Assembly (NCBI GenBank): GCA_017455665.1
Contig: JAFSZN010000146.1
Coordinates: 1 to 34,814, forward strand
DNA from: Lentisphaeria bacterium
Lineage (GTDB): Bacteria > Verrucomicrobiota > Lentisphaeria > Victivallales > UBA1829
Length of the DNA: 34,814 nt
Reading direction: 5' to 3'
Position numbers and translations under genes: made by a program
The notes under the pieces: model-generated
What the model was told of the DNA's origin: nothing
Seen by the model: only the letters and a program-made list of their open reading frames with translations
The model's database searches: none
Part shown: positions 22,738 to 31,619 of the stretch, piece by piece
Position numbering within the stretch: position 1 is the stretch's first letter
Layout: every line of letters begins with the position of its first letter

Positions 22738-23178
22738 ATGAACCAATTCACCAAAAAGACCAATTCGCCGGAGCCCGGCGCCGAAGCCGGGCGCGCACAA
22801 TCCCCCTGGGTCGCAGGGCTCATCTTCAAGATGGCGCTGATGATGATCATCATCGCGGCAGCCTGCTGGGCACGGGTGCACCTCAACGACAAGACCGAAC
22901 AGCTCGCACGCGAAAAAAGCCGCATCACCGAGGAGATCCGGGAAAAGCGCACCGAGATCCAGACGCTCATCGCGCAGCGCGAGACGCTCCGCTCCTGGGA
23001 AAATATCAACTCCAAGATCAAGCAGTACAACCTCGCGCTCCGCGCCGTCAATCCGAGCCAGGTGCGCTACATGAAACGTTTCGAAGGCCAGGTCGCCGCG
23101 CCGTCCCAGTACGGCGGCGACACGCGCGTCGCGGACACCTCCGCCGGCGCGGACCGGACCTCCGGAGGAATCCAATAA
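22738..23178 (+). CDS. ftsL: FtsL-like division protein
   Basis: FtsL is a bitopic protein that joins FtsB and FtsQ to activate FtsW and FtsI at the division site. This 146-residue protein has a short cytoplasmic tail (1-27), one membrane helix (about 28-47, GLIFKMALMMIIIAAACWA) and a coiled coil (about 48-95) with heptad-like spacing in NDKTEQLAREKSRITEEI. A low-complexity Ala/Gly/Asp tail follows (about 108-146). FtsL sequences are poorly conserved, so the call rests on topology and on position between rsmH and ftsI. The C-terminal tail is longer than in well-known FtsL proteins. Confidence 0.75.
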   Translation: MNQFTKKTNSPEPGAEAGRAQSPWVAGLIFKMALMMIIIAAACWARVHLNDKTEQLAREKSRITEEIREKRTEIQTLIAQRETLRSWENINSKIKQYNLALRAVNPSQVRYMKRFEGQVAAPSQYGGDTRVADTSAGADRTSGGIQ

Positions 23179-23217
23179 CCTGACACCGAAATCCCGCACA
23201 CAGAAAGGACGACCGAC

Positions 23218-25215
23218 ATGACACTGTTCCGCTCCATGGCCATTCGCATGGCTCTCGTGTACATCCTGCTTATCTGCGGGTTCGGCTACGTCGCACGCGT
23301 GCTCTACAATGTCCAGATCTCGCGCCACGACGAACTCTTCGGCAAGGCTCAGAACACCTACACGACCCGGATCGAGACGCACGGCACGCGAGGCGAGATC
23401 TTCGACTTCGGCGGCTCGCTCCTCGTCGGGAACGTCCCCACGATGGACATCGTCGGCGACCCGGCGAACATCTACATCCTGAACAAGAAAGACAACGACA
23501 AGACCGAGACGGAATGCCGCATGATCGCGGATTTCTTCGAGAAATACTGCGAGAACGTCAATTCCGACGAGGTCTTCCGCCGCCTCAGCAAACGCTCCTT
23601 CACCTCGAAGGACGCGAACGGCAATACGGTCGAGCGTGACTGCCACTACGCCGTCATCGCGACCGGCGTCAAGTACGAGACCGCGAAGATGCTGAAGGAA
23701 AAGGTCAAGGAACTCGCGTTCCACGGCGTCTCCTTCACCAGTTCCTACCGCAGGAACTACCCGAAAAACACGATGCTGGCGAACATCCTCGGCCTCACGA
23801 ACGTCTCCTACGACACATTCGTCCCGATTCAGGGCATCGAACGTTCCCTCAACGACGCCATGACCGCCACCTCCGGCTCCATGGTCTACGAACGCGCCAG
23901 AAACGGACGCCCCGTGACCTTCACGAACAGCAAGAGCGAACCCACGCTCGACGGATACGACATCTACCTCACCATCCGCGAGCCGCTCCAGGCGATCGTG
24001 GAGGAGGAGCTCGACCTCATGTGCGAACGCGTGAAGCCGCACGCCGCCTGGGCGCTCCTCGTCGACCCGAAGACCGGCGACGTCCTCGCCGCCGCGCAGC
24101 GTCCCACGTTCAACCCGAACGACCGCAACACCATGACCCCGGAATCCTCCGCGAACCGCCTCTCCGAACTCGCGCTGGAGCCCGGCTCCATCATGAAGCC
24201 GTTCGTGGTCTCCTACGCGCTCGACAAGGGATTCGTCACCCCGAACTCCATCGTCGACTGCGAACAAGGCGTCTGGAAGTACGCGGGCCGTCTCCTGCAC
24301 GACACGCACAACGTCGGCAAGGTCCCCGTGACCGAGGTCATCAAGCAGTCCAGCAACATCGGCACGGCGAAGATCTCGGTCATGATGGGCGCGAAGAACC
24401 TCGACAACGCGCTCCGTTCGTTCGGATTCGGGCAGAAGACCGGGATCCAGCTCAAGCCCGAGACCTCCGGCATCTTCCGCCCCCTCGAAAAATGGGATTC
24501 CCTCTCCGTCTCGCGTTTCTGCATCGGCCAGGGCATCGCGGTCTCTCCGCTCCAGCTCGCACGCGCCTACTGCATGATCGCAAACGGCGGCTACAAGGTC
24601 AATCTCCGCCTCGTCGACCGCATCGAACGCGGCGACGACGTGCGCGTCATGCCCGTGGTCAGGGACACGAAGAGCATCTTCGCGAACCCGACCACGAAAA
24701 AGATGATCACCGACATGATGATCGGCGTCACCGAGGCGGGCGGCACCTGCACGGAAGCCGCCATCGAAGGATTCCATGTAGCGGGCAAGACCGGGACCGC
24801 GCAGAAGGTCATCAACGGCGCATACTCCAACCGCTACTACGCCTCGTTCGTCGGATTCGTCCCCGCCGAGGATCCGAAGTTCGTCCTGCTCGTTACCTGC
24901 GACGATCCCACGGTCGGCAGCCGCTACGGCGGTTCCGCCTCCGGCCCCACGTTCAAGGCGATCGCCGAGCGCACCCTCAAATACATGTACGTCCAGCCCC
25001 AGCTTTCCAGGGAGGAATGGCTCGCGGAACGTTCCGCCGCGCAGAAGGCGCTGCACGAACGCAAGGTCCGCGAAGACGCGCTCGTCCAGGCGAGGCGCGA
25101 AGCGCGCGACCGCCAGCTGAAGGAACAGCAGGCGAAGCAGACCTCGAAGAAATCCGGGGCCGCCGTCGCAAGCCGTCCGGCATCCGCCTCGAAATCCTCC
25201 ACAGTTCGGCGCTGA
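23218..25215 (+). CDS. ftsI: Penicillin-binding protein, FtsI-type transpeptidase
   Basis: FtsI cross-links septal peptidoglycan. The 665-residue protein has a single N-terminal membrane helix (about 8-27), a pedestal domain starting with THGTRGEIFDFGGSLL, and a transpeptidase domain (about 240-590). The active-site motifs are SIMK (Ser324, Lys327) in LEPGSIMKPF, SSN (378-380) and KTG (524-526) in VAGKTGTAQ. No PASTA domains are present. About 65 C-terminal residues form a charged, probably helical tail rich in Arg, Lys, Glu and Ala (EERSAAQ-type and RREARDRQLKEQQ segments), which is unusual for FtsI. The start at 23218 follows AGAAAGGA. It is the last gene of the short dcw cluster. Confidence 0.93.
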   Translation: MTLFRSMAIRMALVYILLICGFGYVARVLYNVQISRHDELFGKAQNTYTTRIETHGTRGEIFDFGGSLLVGNVPTMDIVGDPANIYILNKKDNDKTETECRMIADFFEKYCENVNSDEVFRRLSKRSFTSKDANGNTVERDCHYAVIATGVKYETAKMLKEKVKELAFHGVSFTSSYRRNYPKNTMLANILGLTNVSYDTFVPIQGIERSLNDAMTATSGSMVYERARNGRPVTFTNSKSEPTLDGYDIYLTIREPLQAIVEEELDLMCERVKPHAAWALLVDPKTGDVLAAAQRPTFNPNDRNTMTPESSANRLSELALEPGSIMKPFVVSYALDKGFVTPNSIVDCEQGVWKYAGRLLHDTHNVGKVPVTEVIKQSSNIGTAKISVMMGAKNLDNALRSFGFGQKTGIQLKPETSGIFRPLEKWDSLSVSRFCIGQGIAVSPLQLARAYCMIANGGYKVNLRLVDRIERGDDVRVMPVVRDTKSIFANPTTKKMITDMMIGVTEAGGTCTEAAIEGFHVAGKTGTAQKVINGAYSNRYYASFVGFVPAEDPKFVLLVTCDDPTVGSRYGGSASGPTFKAIAERTLKYMYVQPQLSREEWLAERSAAQKALHERKVREDALVQARREARDRQLKEQQAKQTSKKSGAAVASRPASASKSSTVRR

Positions 25216-25248
25216 CGTCCTCAAAACGCAACACAGACTTTCTCCTTG

Positions 25249-25290
25249 TACCCGCGAAAATGATTTCTCCCGTTTTCGCGGGTATTTTTT
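25249..25290 (+). terminator. Strong intrinsic terminator of the mraZ-ftsI operon
   Basis: TACCCGCGAAAA (25249-25260) pairs perfectly with TTTTCGCGGGTA (25273-25284), giving a 12-bp stem followed by TTTTTT. Confidence 0.95.
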
Positions 25291-25362
25291 CCTCAAAACG
25301 CTTTATTTCCTGAAACGACCCCGTTTTTTTCAAAAAAAAACGCCGTTTTCGCCTTTTTTCGC

Positions 25363-25391
25363 TTGAAATAACCTCATTCCGGCTTTATTAT
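25363..25391 (+). promoter_or_regulatory. Promoter of the hisF-sel1-tolB-folC group
   Basis: TTGAAA (25363-25368) and TATTAT (25386-25391) are separated by 17 bp. The predicted leader is about 40 nt and contains AGGAG before the ATG at 25437. Confidence 0.75.
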
Positions 25392-25436
25392 ATAGTAGAA
25401 AAACAAATAAACCGCAACTTTTCTTCAGGAGTTCCT

Positions 25437-26198
25437 ATGAACAAAGTTCAGATCATGCCCTGCCTTGACATGCAGAACGGACGCGTCGTAAAGGGCGTCC
25501 ATTTCATTGATATCGCCGACGCCGGCGACCCCGTGGCCTGCGCGGAAGCCTACTGCGCCGCCGGAGCCGACCAGCTCGCCCTCCTCGACATCAACGCCAC
25601 GGTCGAAAACCGCGGCACGCTCCTCGACGTTGTCAAATCCGTCGCCGCGGCCGCGACCGTCCCGTTCACTGTGGGCGGCGGCATCAGCGACGAAAAGAGC
25701 GCGGAAGCCGTGCTTTCCGCGGGCGCGGACTGCATCTCCATCAGTTCCGCCGCCTACAAGAACCGCAAGCTCCTCGCCAGCCTCGTCAAAGAGTTCGGCG
25801 CGAACCGCATCACCGCGGCAATCGACGTCGACGCGAACAAGTCCATGCCCTCCGGCTACGAGGTCTACATCAACGGCGGACGCACCGCCACAGGCACCGA
25901 CGCGCTCGAATTCGCCAAGTTCGTCGACGACACCGGCGTGAACGTCATCCTCCCGACCAGCAAGGCCGGGGACGGCGCACGCACCGGCTACGATCTCCCG
26001 CTCATCCGCACCCTCGCCCAGAACTGCCGTGCCGCAATCGTGGCATCCGGCGGAGCCGGGACGATGGAGCATTTCTACGAGGCAGCCGAGGCGGGCGCCT
26101 CCATCCTCCTCGCCGCTTCCGTCTTTCATTTCCACATGATCGACATCGGCGAGCTGAAAGCTTACCTCAAATCCAAAGGTCTCCAAGTAAACGCTTAA
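25437..26198 (+). CDS. hisF: Imidazole glycerol phosphate synthase cyclase subunit HisF
   Basis: HisF, with the glutaminase HisH, makes imidazole glycerol phosphate for histidine and AICAR for purines. The 253-residue barrel keeps the catalytic aspartates Asp11 ([13 protein letters not shown]) and Asp130 (AAIDVDANK), the phosphate-binding VGGGIS near 79-84 and ASGGAG near 203-208, and the C-terminal LAASVFHF. The loop that usually reads TSIDRDGT reads TSKAGDGA at 174-181, so Ile-Asp-Arg becomes Lys-Ala-Gly. I believe some anaerobes carry a HisF clade of this kind. No other his gene is nearby. The ATG follows AGGAG. Function as histidine cyclase is likely, with a small chance of a side branch. 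Confidence 0.88.
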   Translation: MNKVQIMPCLDMQNGRVVKGVHFIDIADAGDPVACAEAYCAAGADQLALLDINATVENRGTLLDVVKSVAAAATVPFTVGGGISDEKSAEAVLSAGADCISISSAAYKNRKLLASLVKEFGANRITAAIDVDANKSMPSGYEVYINGGRTATGTDALEFAKFVDDTGVNVILPTSKAGDGARTGYDLPLIRTLAQNCRAAIVASGGAGTMEHFYEAAEAGASILLAASVFHFHMIDIGELKAYLKSKGLQVNA

Positions 26199-26215
26199 CT
26201 TCGCGAGGTGTGACC

Positions 26216-28585
26216 ATGAACAAGACCAAGACTCTTACCGCCATCTGCTGTGCCGCGCTGCTCGCGCCCGCGCTCTATGCGCAGCGCCCCGAGCACGCCG
26301 CCCTCATCGCGCAGGAAGCCAGAGGCAATGCCGACGCCGCGTTCCGCCTTTATGAACTCGCCCAGAGCGGCCAGCTCTACACGCGCAGGGACGAAAACGA
26401 CCGCGCCGCCCAGCGCTACCTCAACCGCGCCGCCGAGCTCGGCAGCGTCGCCGCACGCTACGAATTCGCGACCTCCCGCCTCTCCGGGATGGGCTCGCTC
26501 CGGTCCGGGCAGAAGACCGCGTTCGAGTATCTGCTTGAACTCGCCAAACTTCAGCCGTCCAGGAACTTCACCGCCGAACAGTATTTCGAGGTCCATTCCC
26601 TCCTCGGCGAATGCTACGAAAACGGAAAGGGCGTCCAGCCCAACCTCGACCTGGCGTTCCGCTACTACCTGTTCGCCTCCGTCCAGAACGAAAAGGCGCG
26701 CCTCGCCCTCGCCCGGATCTTCATGAAGGGCATCGACTCCATCGGGCTGAAGGCAAACCCGGACGCCGCGATGTTCGAGTTCTTCGACGTCTTCACGAGA
26801 AACGAAAAGCGCATCCCCGAGATCATCAGCATGCTCCGCGCGGCCGGGAAAGTCAACGACTTCTCGAATTTCCTGGAGCGCAAGGCGCGCGCCGGCGACC
26901 CCGTGGCGGCATACTTCCTTGCCAGCAATACCTTCTCCGGCAACATCTTCCCGAAGGAAGTCCAGAAATCCCTCGAGATCTACGAGCTCGCGATCCGCTA
27001 CGGCGACCTGAAAGCCGCGATCGACCTCGGCGACATCTACACGTTCGGGAAGAGCTTCATCCCCATCGACGAGGAGAAGGGCTACGCGTACTACGACCTC
27101 GCGCTTTCGTCCGCCAACGCTGAAACCCGCGAGACCGCCGCGAAGCGCATGCTCCGCTACGCCGAAAAGAAGAACGACCCCTACGATCTCTTCAAATTCA
27201 ACATCCTCGCAAACGATCTCCGCGGCGCGCGCAAAGTGATCCGCGACAACGTCCAGATGAGCTGGTCCGCGGAGGACATCTACCTCAAGGCAAAGGAATT
27301 CAAGGACGGCAGAGTGCGCCTGAAACAGTTCGACAAGCGAGCCCAGGCTGACTATTTCGAACGCCTTCACATGGCGTCCAACGCCGGTTACTTCCTCGCC
27401 GTCGAGGATTATTTCCGCGAAGCAGGCAGCCGCGAATATGCCCGCATGATCTGGGCGCTCGAGCTTGATCCGCACCCGGAAGACCCCGACTGGCTCTACA
27501 CGCTCTCCGTCTGTTACCGCTCCGGCGGCACGGACAACAAGAGCCGCGACTTCAAAAAGTCCCTCGAATACATGGTCCAGGCTGCGGAAAAAGGACATGT
27601 GACCTCCATGGACCTCCTGGTCAAGCTCTATACCCGCGGCGGCGCGCGCTACGGCGTGCCCGAACCCGTGCCCGAGCTCGCGCAGAAGTACACCGACATG
27701 CTCGTCCAGCACGACTACAAGCTCAAATATCCGAGCTATTTCAACGCCTACCTCGAAGAGCTCGAGAAGGTCGAAGGCGAGGAATACGACCCCACCAGCC
27801 TGGATCCGGCGTTCCGCTCCATCCAGACCAGCCCCCTCGCCGCCATGGCGCTCTCCAATATCTTTATGAAGGGCAACGAGGATTTCAAGGTCGAAAAGGA
27901 TGAAATTATCGCCCTGATCATGCTCCACGAGGCGGCGGCGAACGGTTACGAGCCCGCGATCCGCGAACTTACCGACATCTGCAAGAACGGCATCACCGAC
28001 GTTTTCCCGGCAAACGAAAACTTCATGAAGAAATACGACTCTCTCCTGAAGTACATCCCGAGATATATTCAGAACGAGGACGGCACCGCCGCCGAATCCA
28101 CGGCGGCAAAGACCTCCGAGGAAGCCGGATCCGACCGCAACCAGCCCAGGTTCCCGGTCATCCGTCCGACCGTTCCGCGCCGCGGCTGGCGCCCCGGCAT
28201 GATCCCCGGAATGGGCGGTGGCATGATGGGCCCCGGCGGCATGGGCAGCGGAATGGGGCCCGGCATGCCCGGAACGATCCCCGGAACGATCCCCGGAACG
28301 ATCCCCGGAACGATCCCCGGAACGATTCCCGGAACGATCCCCGGAACGGTTCCGCGGACGATCCCCGGTGCTGGACCCGGCGGCCCCAGAACGGTTCCCG
28401 GCACGATCCCCGGCCCTGTCCCCGGCGGGATGCAGGGTCCCGGCATGACTCCCGGAATGGGCGGCATGCCCCCAGCCCCCGGTGCCATGCCCGGCAGACA
28501 GAACGCCAGGTCCGCCGAACAGAAAGCCGGCGACAAGCAGCAGGACAAAGCCGAAGCAAAACCGGCGGACGAAGACACACTCTAA
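26216..28585 (+). CDS. Secreted Sel1-like repeat protein with Gly/Met/Pro-rich repetitive C-terminus
   Basis: Sel1-like repeats are helical pairs that mediate protein contacts. The 789-residue precursor has a signal peptide (about 1-22, ending LYA before QRPEH). At least five Sel1/TPR-like blocks follow: around 35-85, 118-178, 226-310, 440-480 and 530-595, with phrases such as [23 protein letters not shown] and [20 protein letters not shown]. After about residue 640 the sequence becomes proline-, glycine- and methionine-rich, with six GTIP tetrapeptides in a row and then GTVP and RTIP. I start at ATG 26216 behind GAGG; an in-frame GTG lies 6 nt earlier. It lies 17 nt after hisF and 22 nt before the tolB gene, so an envelope role beside TolB is plausible. 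Confidence 0.85.
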   Translation: MNKTKTLTAICCAALLAPALYAQRPEHAALIAQEARGNADAAFRLYELAQSGQLYTRRDENDRAAQRYLNRAAELGSVAARYEFATSRLSGMGSLRSGQKTAFEYLLELAKLQPSRNFTAEQYFEVHSLLGECYENGKGVQPNLDLAFRYYLFASVQNEKARLALARIFMKGIDSIGLKANPDAAMFEFFDVFTRNEKRIPEIISMLRAAGKVNDFSNFLERKARAGDPVAAYFLASNTFSGNIFPKEVQKSLEIYELAIRYGDLKAAIDLGDIYTFGKSFIPIDEEKGYAYYDLALSSANAETRETAAKRMLRYAEKKNDPYDLFKFNILANDLRGARKVIRDNVQMSWSAEDIYLKAKEFKDGRVRLKQFDKRAQADYFERLHMASNAGYFLAVEDYFREAGSREYARMIWALELDPHPEDPDWLYTLSVCYRSGGTDNKSRDFKKSLEYMVQAAEKGHVTSMDLLVKLYTRGGARYGVPEPVPELAQKYTDMLVQHDYKLKYPSYFNAYLEELEKVEGEEYDPTSLDPAFRSIQTSPLAAMALSNIFMKGNEDFKVEKDEIIALIMLHEAAANGYEPAIRELTDICKNGITDVFPANENFMKKYDSLLKYIPRYIQNEDGTAAESTAAKTSEEAGSDRNQPRFPVIRPTVPRRGWRPGMIPGMGGGMMGPGGMGSGMGPGMPGTIPGTIPGTIPGTIPGTIPGTIPGTVPRTIPGAGPGGPRTVPGTIPGPVPGGMQGPGMTPGMGGMPPAPGAMPGRQNARSAEQKAGDKQQDKAEAKPADEDTL
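28271..28366 (+). repeat. 12-bp tandem repeat encoding GTIP units
   Basis: Eight 12-bp units run head to tail inside the Sel1 gene: five exact GGAACGATCCCC units, one with a single change, and two degenerate units at the 3' end. Being a multiple of 3, copy-number change would add or remove tetrapeptides without a frameshift. Confidence 0.9.
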
Positions 28586-28607
28586 CCTTTGGAGACGTGA
28601 AGCTCCC

Positions 28608-29828
28608 ATGAAAAAGTTACAGTTCCTTCTGACGGCGGCGGTCCTTCTCGCAGCCGCCCTTCCCGTCTTCGCCCAGAACGCCGCGCCCGGCGGGATCGTG
28701 GTCACGGCGGACGCAAAGAACGCCAATCCGACGCTCGTCTTCAAGGGCGGCCTCTCCGACCAGGCGCTGTCCGCGAAGATCCTTTCCGATTTCCAGTACT
28801 GCGGCTGGTTCACCGTGCTGAAATCCGGCAGCGCCGCCTATCAGGTCTCGGCGAAAGGCTCCCTGCAGGACTTCACGGTCACGGTCTCGAACAGCGCGGG
28901 TGCCGCGATGCACTCGTTCCGCATCACGGACAGCAAGGACGTCGACGCGGCCGCGCACACGGCGGTCGACACGGTCCTGAACAAGGTCTTCGGCATCCAG
29001 GGCATCTGCCGCTCGAAGATCGTGTTCTCCGCCGCCACGAACGCGAAAAACCGCGAGATCTTCGTCTGCGACTTCGACGGCAAGAACATCAAGCAGCTCA
29101 CGAACCACAACACGCTTTGCGTCGAGCCGGTCTGGGCCCCCGACGGAAAGAGCATCGTTTTCAGTTTCTACGGCCCCAGCTACACGAGCCTCGTGCAGTA
29201 CAGCATGGAGACCGGGCTTTCCCGCAGGCTCACCCAGTACGGCGGCATCAACGCCGGCGGCTCGCTCTCGCCCGACGGAAAGACCCTCGCCATGATCCTT
29301 TCCCGCAACAACAAGGTCGATCTCTTCACGCGCCCGACCGAGGGCGGCCAGCTGAAACAGCTTTCCAGCGGCAAGGCGGTCGAGGCAAGCCCGCGCTGGA
29401 GCCCGGACGGCAAAAAGCTCTGTTTCGTCTCCGACGCGAAGAACGGACGCCCCGTGCTCTGCGTGATCGACCCGTTCGCGGGCGGCAAAGCCACGGAGAT
29501 CTCCGGACTCGTCGGCAGCGAACGCGTCGCGCCGTCCTGGTCCTCCGACAACAGGATCGCCTACTGCGCGAAGATCAACCGCAACTACGAGCTCCGCGTA
29601 GCGAAGCTCAGCGCCGACGGCAAGTCCGGCGTCATGGAGGAGGTCGGCATCGCGGGAAACAACACGTTCCCCGGCGAAGACCCGTCCTGGGCTCCCGACA
29701 ACCGTCACGTCACGCTGACCGTGAACGACGCGATCTACGTGATCGACACCCGCCTCGGCGCAAAACGCAAGCTCGTTTCCGGTTCCGGCAAGGTCGGCCA
29801 GTCCAACTGGTCCCCCATCCTGAAGTGA
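28608..29828 (+). CDS. tolB: TolB-like periplasmic beta-propeller protein
   Basis: TolB is the periplasmic part of the Tol-Pal system, which binds Pal and keeps the outer membrane attached during division. The 406-residue precursor has a signal peptide (about 1-22, ending PVFA before QNAA), an N-terminal alpha/beta domain (about 30-130, SDQALSAKILSDFQYCGWF), and a propeller of WD40-like repeats (about 140-406). Repeat signatures are EPVWAPDGKSIVFSF, GGSLSPDGKTLAMIL, ASPRWSPDGKKLCFV, APSWSSDNRIAYC and DPSWAPDNRHVTLTV. The length fits TolB. No tolQ, tolR, tolA or pal lies nearby; the neighbour is the Sel1 protein, recalling CpoB/YbgF, a TPR protein that accompanies Tol-Pal elsewhere. Confidence 0.85.
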   Translation: MKKLQFLLTAAVLLAAALPVFAQNAAPGGIVVTADAKNANPTLVFKGGLSDQALSAKILSDFQYCGWFTVLKSGSAAYQVSAKGSLQDFTVTVSNSAGAAMHSFRITDSKDVDAAAHTAVDTVLNKVFGIQGICRSKIVFSAATNAKNREIFVCDFDGKNIKQLTNHNTLCVEPVWAPDGKSIVFSFYGPSYTSLVQYSMETGLSRRLTQYGGINAGGSLSPDGKTLAMILSRNNKVDLFTRPTEGGQLKQLSSGKAVEASPRWSPDGKKLCFVSDAKNGRPVLCVIDPFAGGKATEISGLVGSERVAPSWSSDNRIAYCAKINRNYELRVAKLSADGKSGVMEEVGIAGNNTFPGEDPSWAPDNRHVTLTVNDAIYVIDTRLGAKRKLVSGSGKVGQSNWSPILK

Positions 29829-29870
29829 CGACGGACGCGTTTTTACCTCACAGGCATTCGCTCTTCCTCT

Positions 29871-31154
29871 ATGACGAACCGTCAATTCCTCGACTGGCTG
29901 GCAGGGCTTGAGTTTTTCGGCATCAAGCTCGGCCTCGACCAGACGCGCGCGCTTTTCCTCGCCGCCGGATCCCCCGAACGCGACCTCAGATTCATCCACG
30001 TGGCGGGCAGCAACGGCAAAGGCTCCGTCTGCGCCATGATCGAATCCGGGCTCCGCGCCGCCGGGTTCCGCACAGGCTTCTACTCCTCGCCGCACCTCGT
30101 CTCCCCGTGCGAACGATTCCGCATCGACGGACGTCCGGTCACGGAGGACGCCCTCTGCGCCGTTCAGGACGCCGTCCTGCCCGCCGTCGCGAAGCTGGAA
30201 CGGGACGGCATGAAGCCGACCTATTTCGAGGTTACGACGCTCATCGCCGCGCTGCTTTTTTCGCGCGCGCACTGCGATTATGTGGTGTGGGAGGTCGGCA
30301 TGGGCGGGCGCCTGGACGCCACCAACATCGTCACGCCGCTCGTCTCCGTCGTCACCGGCATCTCCATGGAGCACACGCAGTACCTCGGCGACACCATTCA
30401 GAAGATCGCGGGCGAAAAGGCGGGCATCGTCAAGCCCGGCGTCCCCGTGTACTGTTCCTCCGGCACTCCGGTCCCCGCCCGAAACGTGATCGGATTCCGC
30501 GCCGCCGAGCTCAACGCCCCGTTCCGAATCCCGCCGGAGCCCTCCGCGCCCGCCTGCGTGCGCCTGCTCGACGGCGGCCGCGCCGTGGAACAGCGCTTCA
30601 CGTTCGACGACGTCCCGCTCACGCTCAGGCTCGCGGGGCCGCACCAGCGAAGAAACGCCGCGCTCGCGTTCTCCGTCCTGCGCTACCTCGCCGACCTCGG
30701 CGGATTCGATTTCGCGGCGGCAATCGACGGCCTCCGGCATACGGCATGGCAGGGGCGCTTCGACCTGTATCCCGAATTCGGGCTCGTGCTGGACGGCGCG
30801 CACAATCCCGAGGGCATCGGCGTGCTCGCGGAAACGCTCCGCGAAGTCTTCCCCGCCCGGAAGTTCCGCTTCATCTTCGGGGCGTTCTCCGACAAGGACA
30901 CGGTCGACAGTCTCCGCGTGCTCGCTCCCCTCGCGACCGAATTCATCTTCGTGCGGCCGGAATCCGCCCGTCCCAGCAAGTCCGCCGCCGAGCTCGAATC
31001 CGAGCTGGCGCGCATCGCTCCGGGCATTCCCGCGTCGGACTCCGCACTGGACCGCGCGCTCGAATCGCTCGACCCGGCACGTCCGACCGTCCTCTGCGGC
31101 TCGCTGCATCTCTGCGGCGACGTCCTGGCGCGTCTGGGCGTCAAGGTCCGGTGA
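29871..31154 (+). CDS. folC: Folylpolyglutamate synthase / dihydrofolate synthase
   Basis: FolC adds glutamate to dihydropteroate and extends folate tails. The 427-residue Mur-ligase-family protein has the P-loop VAGSNGKGS (44-52), the folate signature GFYSSPHLVSPCERFRIDG near 69-87, VWEVGMGGRLDATNIVTP near 140-157, ISMEHTQYLGDTIQKIAGEKAGIVKPG near 163-189, and the C-terminal-domain start LDGAHNPEGI near 305. The length is normal. It begins 42 nt after tolB without an obvious promoter of its own, so it is probably the last gene of the hisF group. The ribosome site before ATG 29871 is weak. Confidence 0.94.
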   Translation: MTNRQFLDWLAGLEFFGIKLGLDQTRALFLAAGSPERDLRFIHVAGSNGKGSVCAMIESGLRAAGFRTGFYSSPHLVSPCERFRIDGRPVTEDALCAVQDAVLPAVAKLERDGMKPTYFEVTTLIAALLFSRAHCDYVVWEVGMGGRLDATNIVTPLVSVVTGISMEHTQYLGDTIQKIAGEKAGIVKPGVPVYCSSGTPVPARNVIGFRAAELNAPFRIPPEPSAPACVRLLDGGRAVEQRFTFDDVPLTLRLAGPHQRRNAALAFSVLRYLADLGGFDFAAAIDGLRHTAWQGRFDLYPEFGLVLDGAHNPEGIGVLAETLREVFPARKFRFIFGAFSDKDTVDSLRVLAPLATEFIFVRPESARPSKSAAELESELARIAPGIPASDSALDRALESLDPARPTVLCGSLHLCGDVLARLGVKVR

Positions 31155-31316
31155 CCCCCGCTCAGGATGCAGGGAACCGCCCGTTCCGGCATCTGTTTTT
31201 CCCGCCTGAAACAAGCTCAAAGAAAAAGTGTTGAAAAAACTGAAACGATAAGAGAATTTCCGCTCAAAACGACTGAAGCGCAAAAACATTTTTTTCGAAA
31301 AAGACCTTTATTTTTC

Positions 31317-31344
31317 TTGCTTTTTCCGATTTCCGTGGTATATT
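31317..31344 (+). promoter_or_regulatory. Candidate promoter of the 71-residue protein and rsmI
   Basis: TTGCTT (31317-31322) and TATATT (31339-31344) are 16 bp apart; TATTAT at 31341-31346 gives an 18-bp spacer. The leader of about 30 nt contains AAGAGG before the ATG at 31383. Confidence 0.6.
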
Positions 31345-31382
31345 ATTTACTCCGTTTTGTTAAAAACCAAGAGGTAAGCCTA

Positions 31383-31598
31383 ATGTCTTCTTCATCCATT
31401 GCCGAAAAAAATTTGGCGAGACTCGCGAAAACCAGCCTCGCACAAGATTTCGTCACCCGTCACAATGGCGAATGGAACCACACGGACTGGCTCGAATTCT
31501 GCGCCTTCCTTGAGGAAAACGGCTATACGCCCATCGACCTCGACCGCGTCGGTCTCCTCCTCGAACAGAAGAAATCCGAATTCCTCGAGCACCGCTGA
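31383..31598 (+). CDS. Small conserved-looking protein of unknown function
   Basis: I do not recognise this 71-residue soluble protein. It is mostly helical and acidic, with a patterned core: LARLAKTSLAQDFVTRHNGEWNHTDW is followed by LEFCAFLEENGYTPIDLDRVGLLLEQKK. No membrane segment, signal peptide or metal-binding cysteine pair is present; one Cys lies at about 40. The start at 31383 has a ribosome site and a promoter at sensible distances, and rsmI begins 21 nt after its stop, so it probably leads an operon with rsmI. Codon use is that of the neighbours. I consider it a genuine gene of unknown role. Confidence 0.75.
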   Translation: MSSSSIAEKNLARLAKTSLAQDFVTRHNGEWNHTDWLEFCAFLEENGYTPIDLDRVGLLLEQKKSEFLEHR

Positions 31599-31619
31599 GC
31601 CGCGGCGCCCGCTTTTTCC

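Noticed and set aside
22198..25296. A 1032-codon open frame on the minus strand opposite rsmH-ftsL-ftsI
   Set aside because: It is the mirror of real genes in high-GC DNA, rich in Asp, Val, Arg, Gly and Ala with no domain pattern, and it runs opposite proteins with intact catalytic motifs.
28271..28366. Possible CRISPR array
   Set aside because: The 12-bp units are contiguous without spacers and keep the reading frame of the Sel1 protein; there are no cas genes.
26195..31289. Long minus-strand frames opposite the Sel1, tolB and folC genes (872 and 890 codons), including Gly-Asp-Arg-Ser repeats
   Set aside because: The repeats are only the reverse reading of the GTIP tandem repeat; the plus-strand proteins have signal peptides and family motifs.
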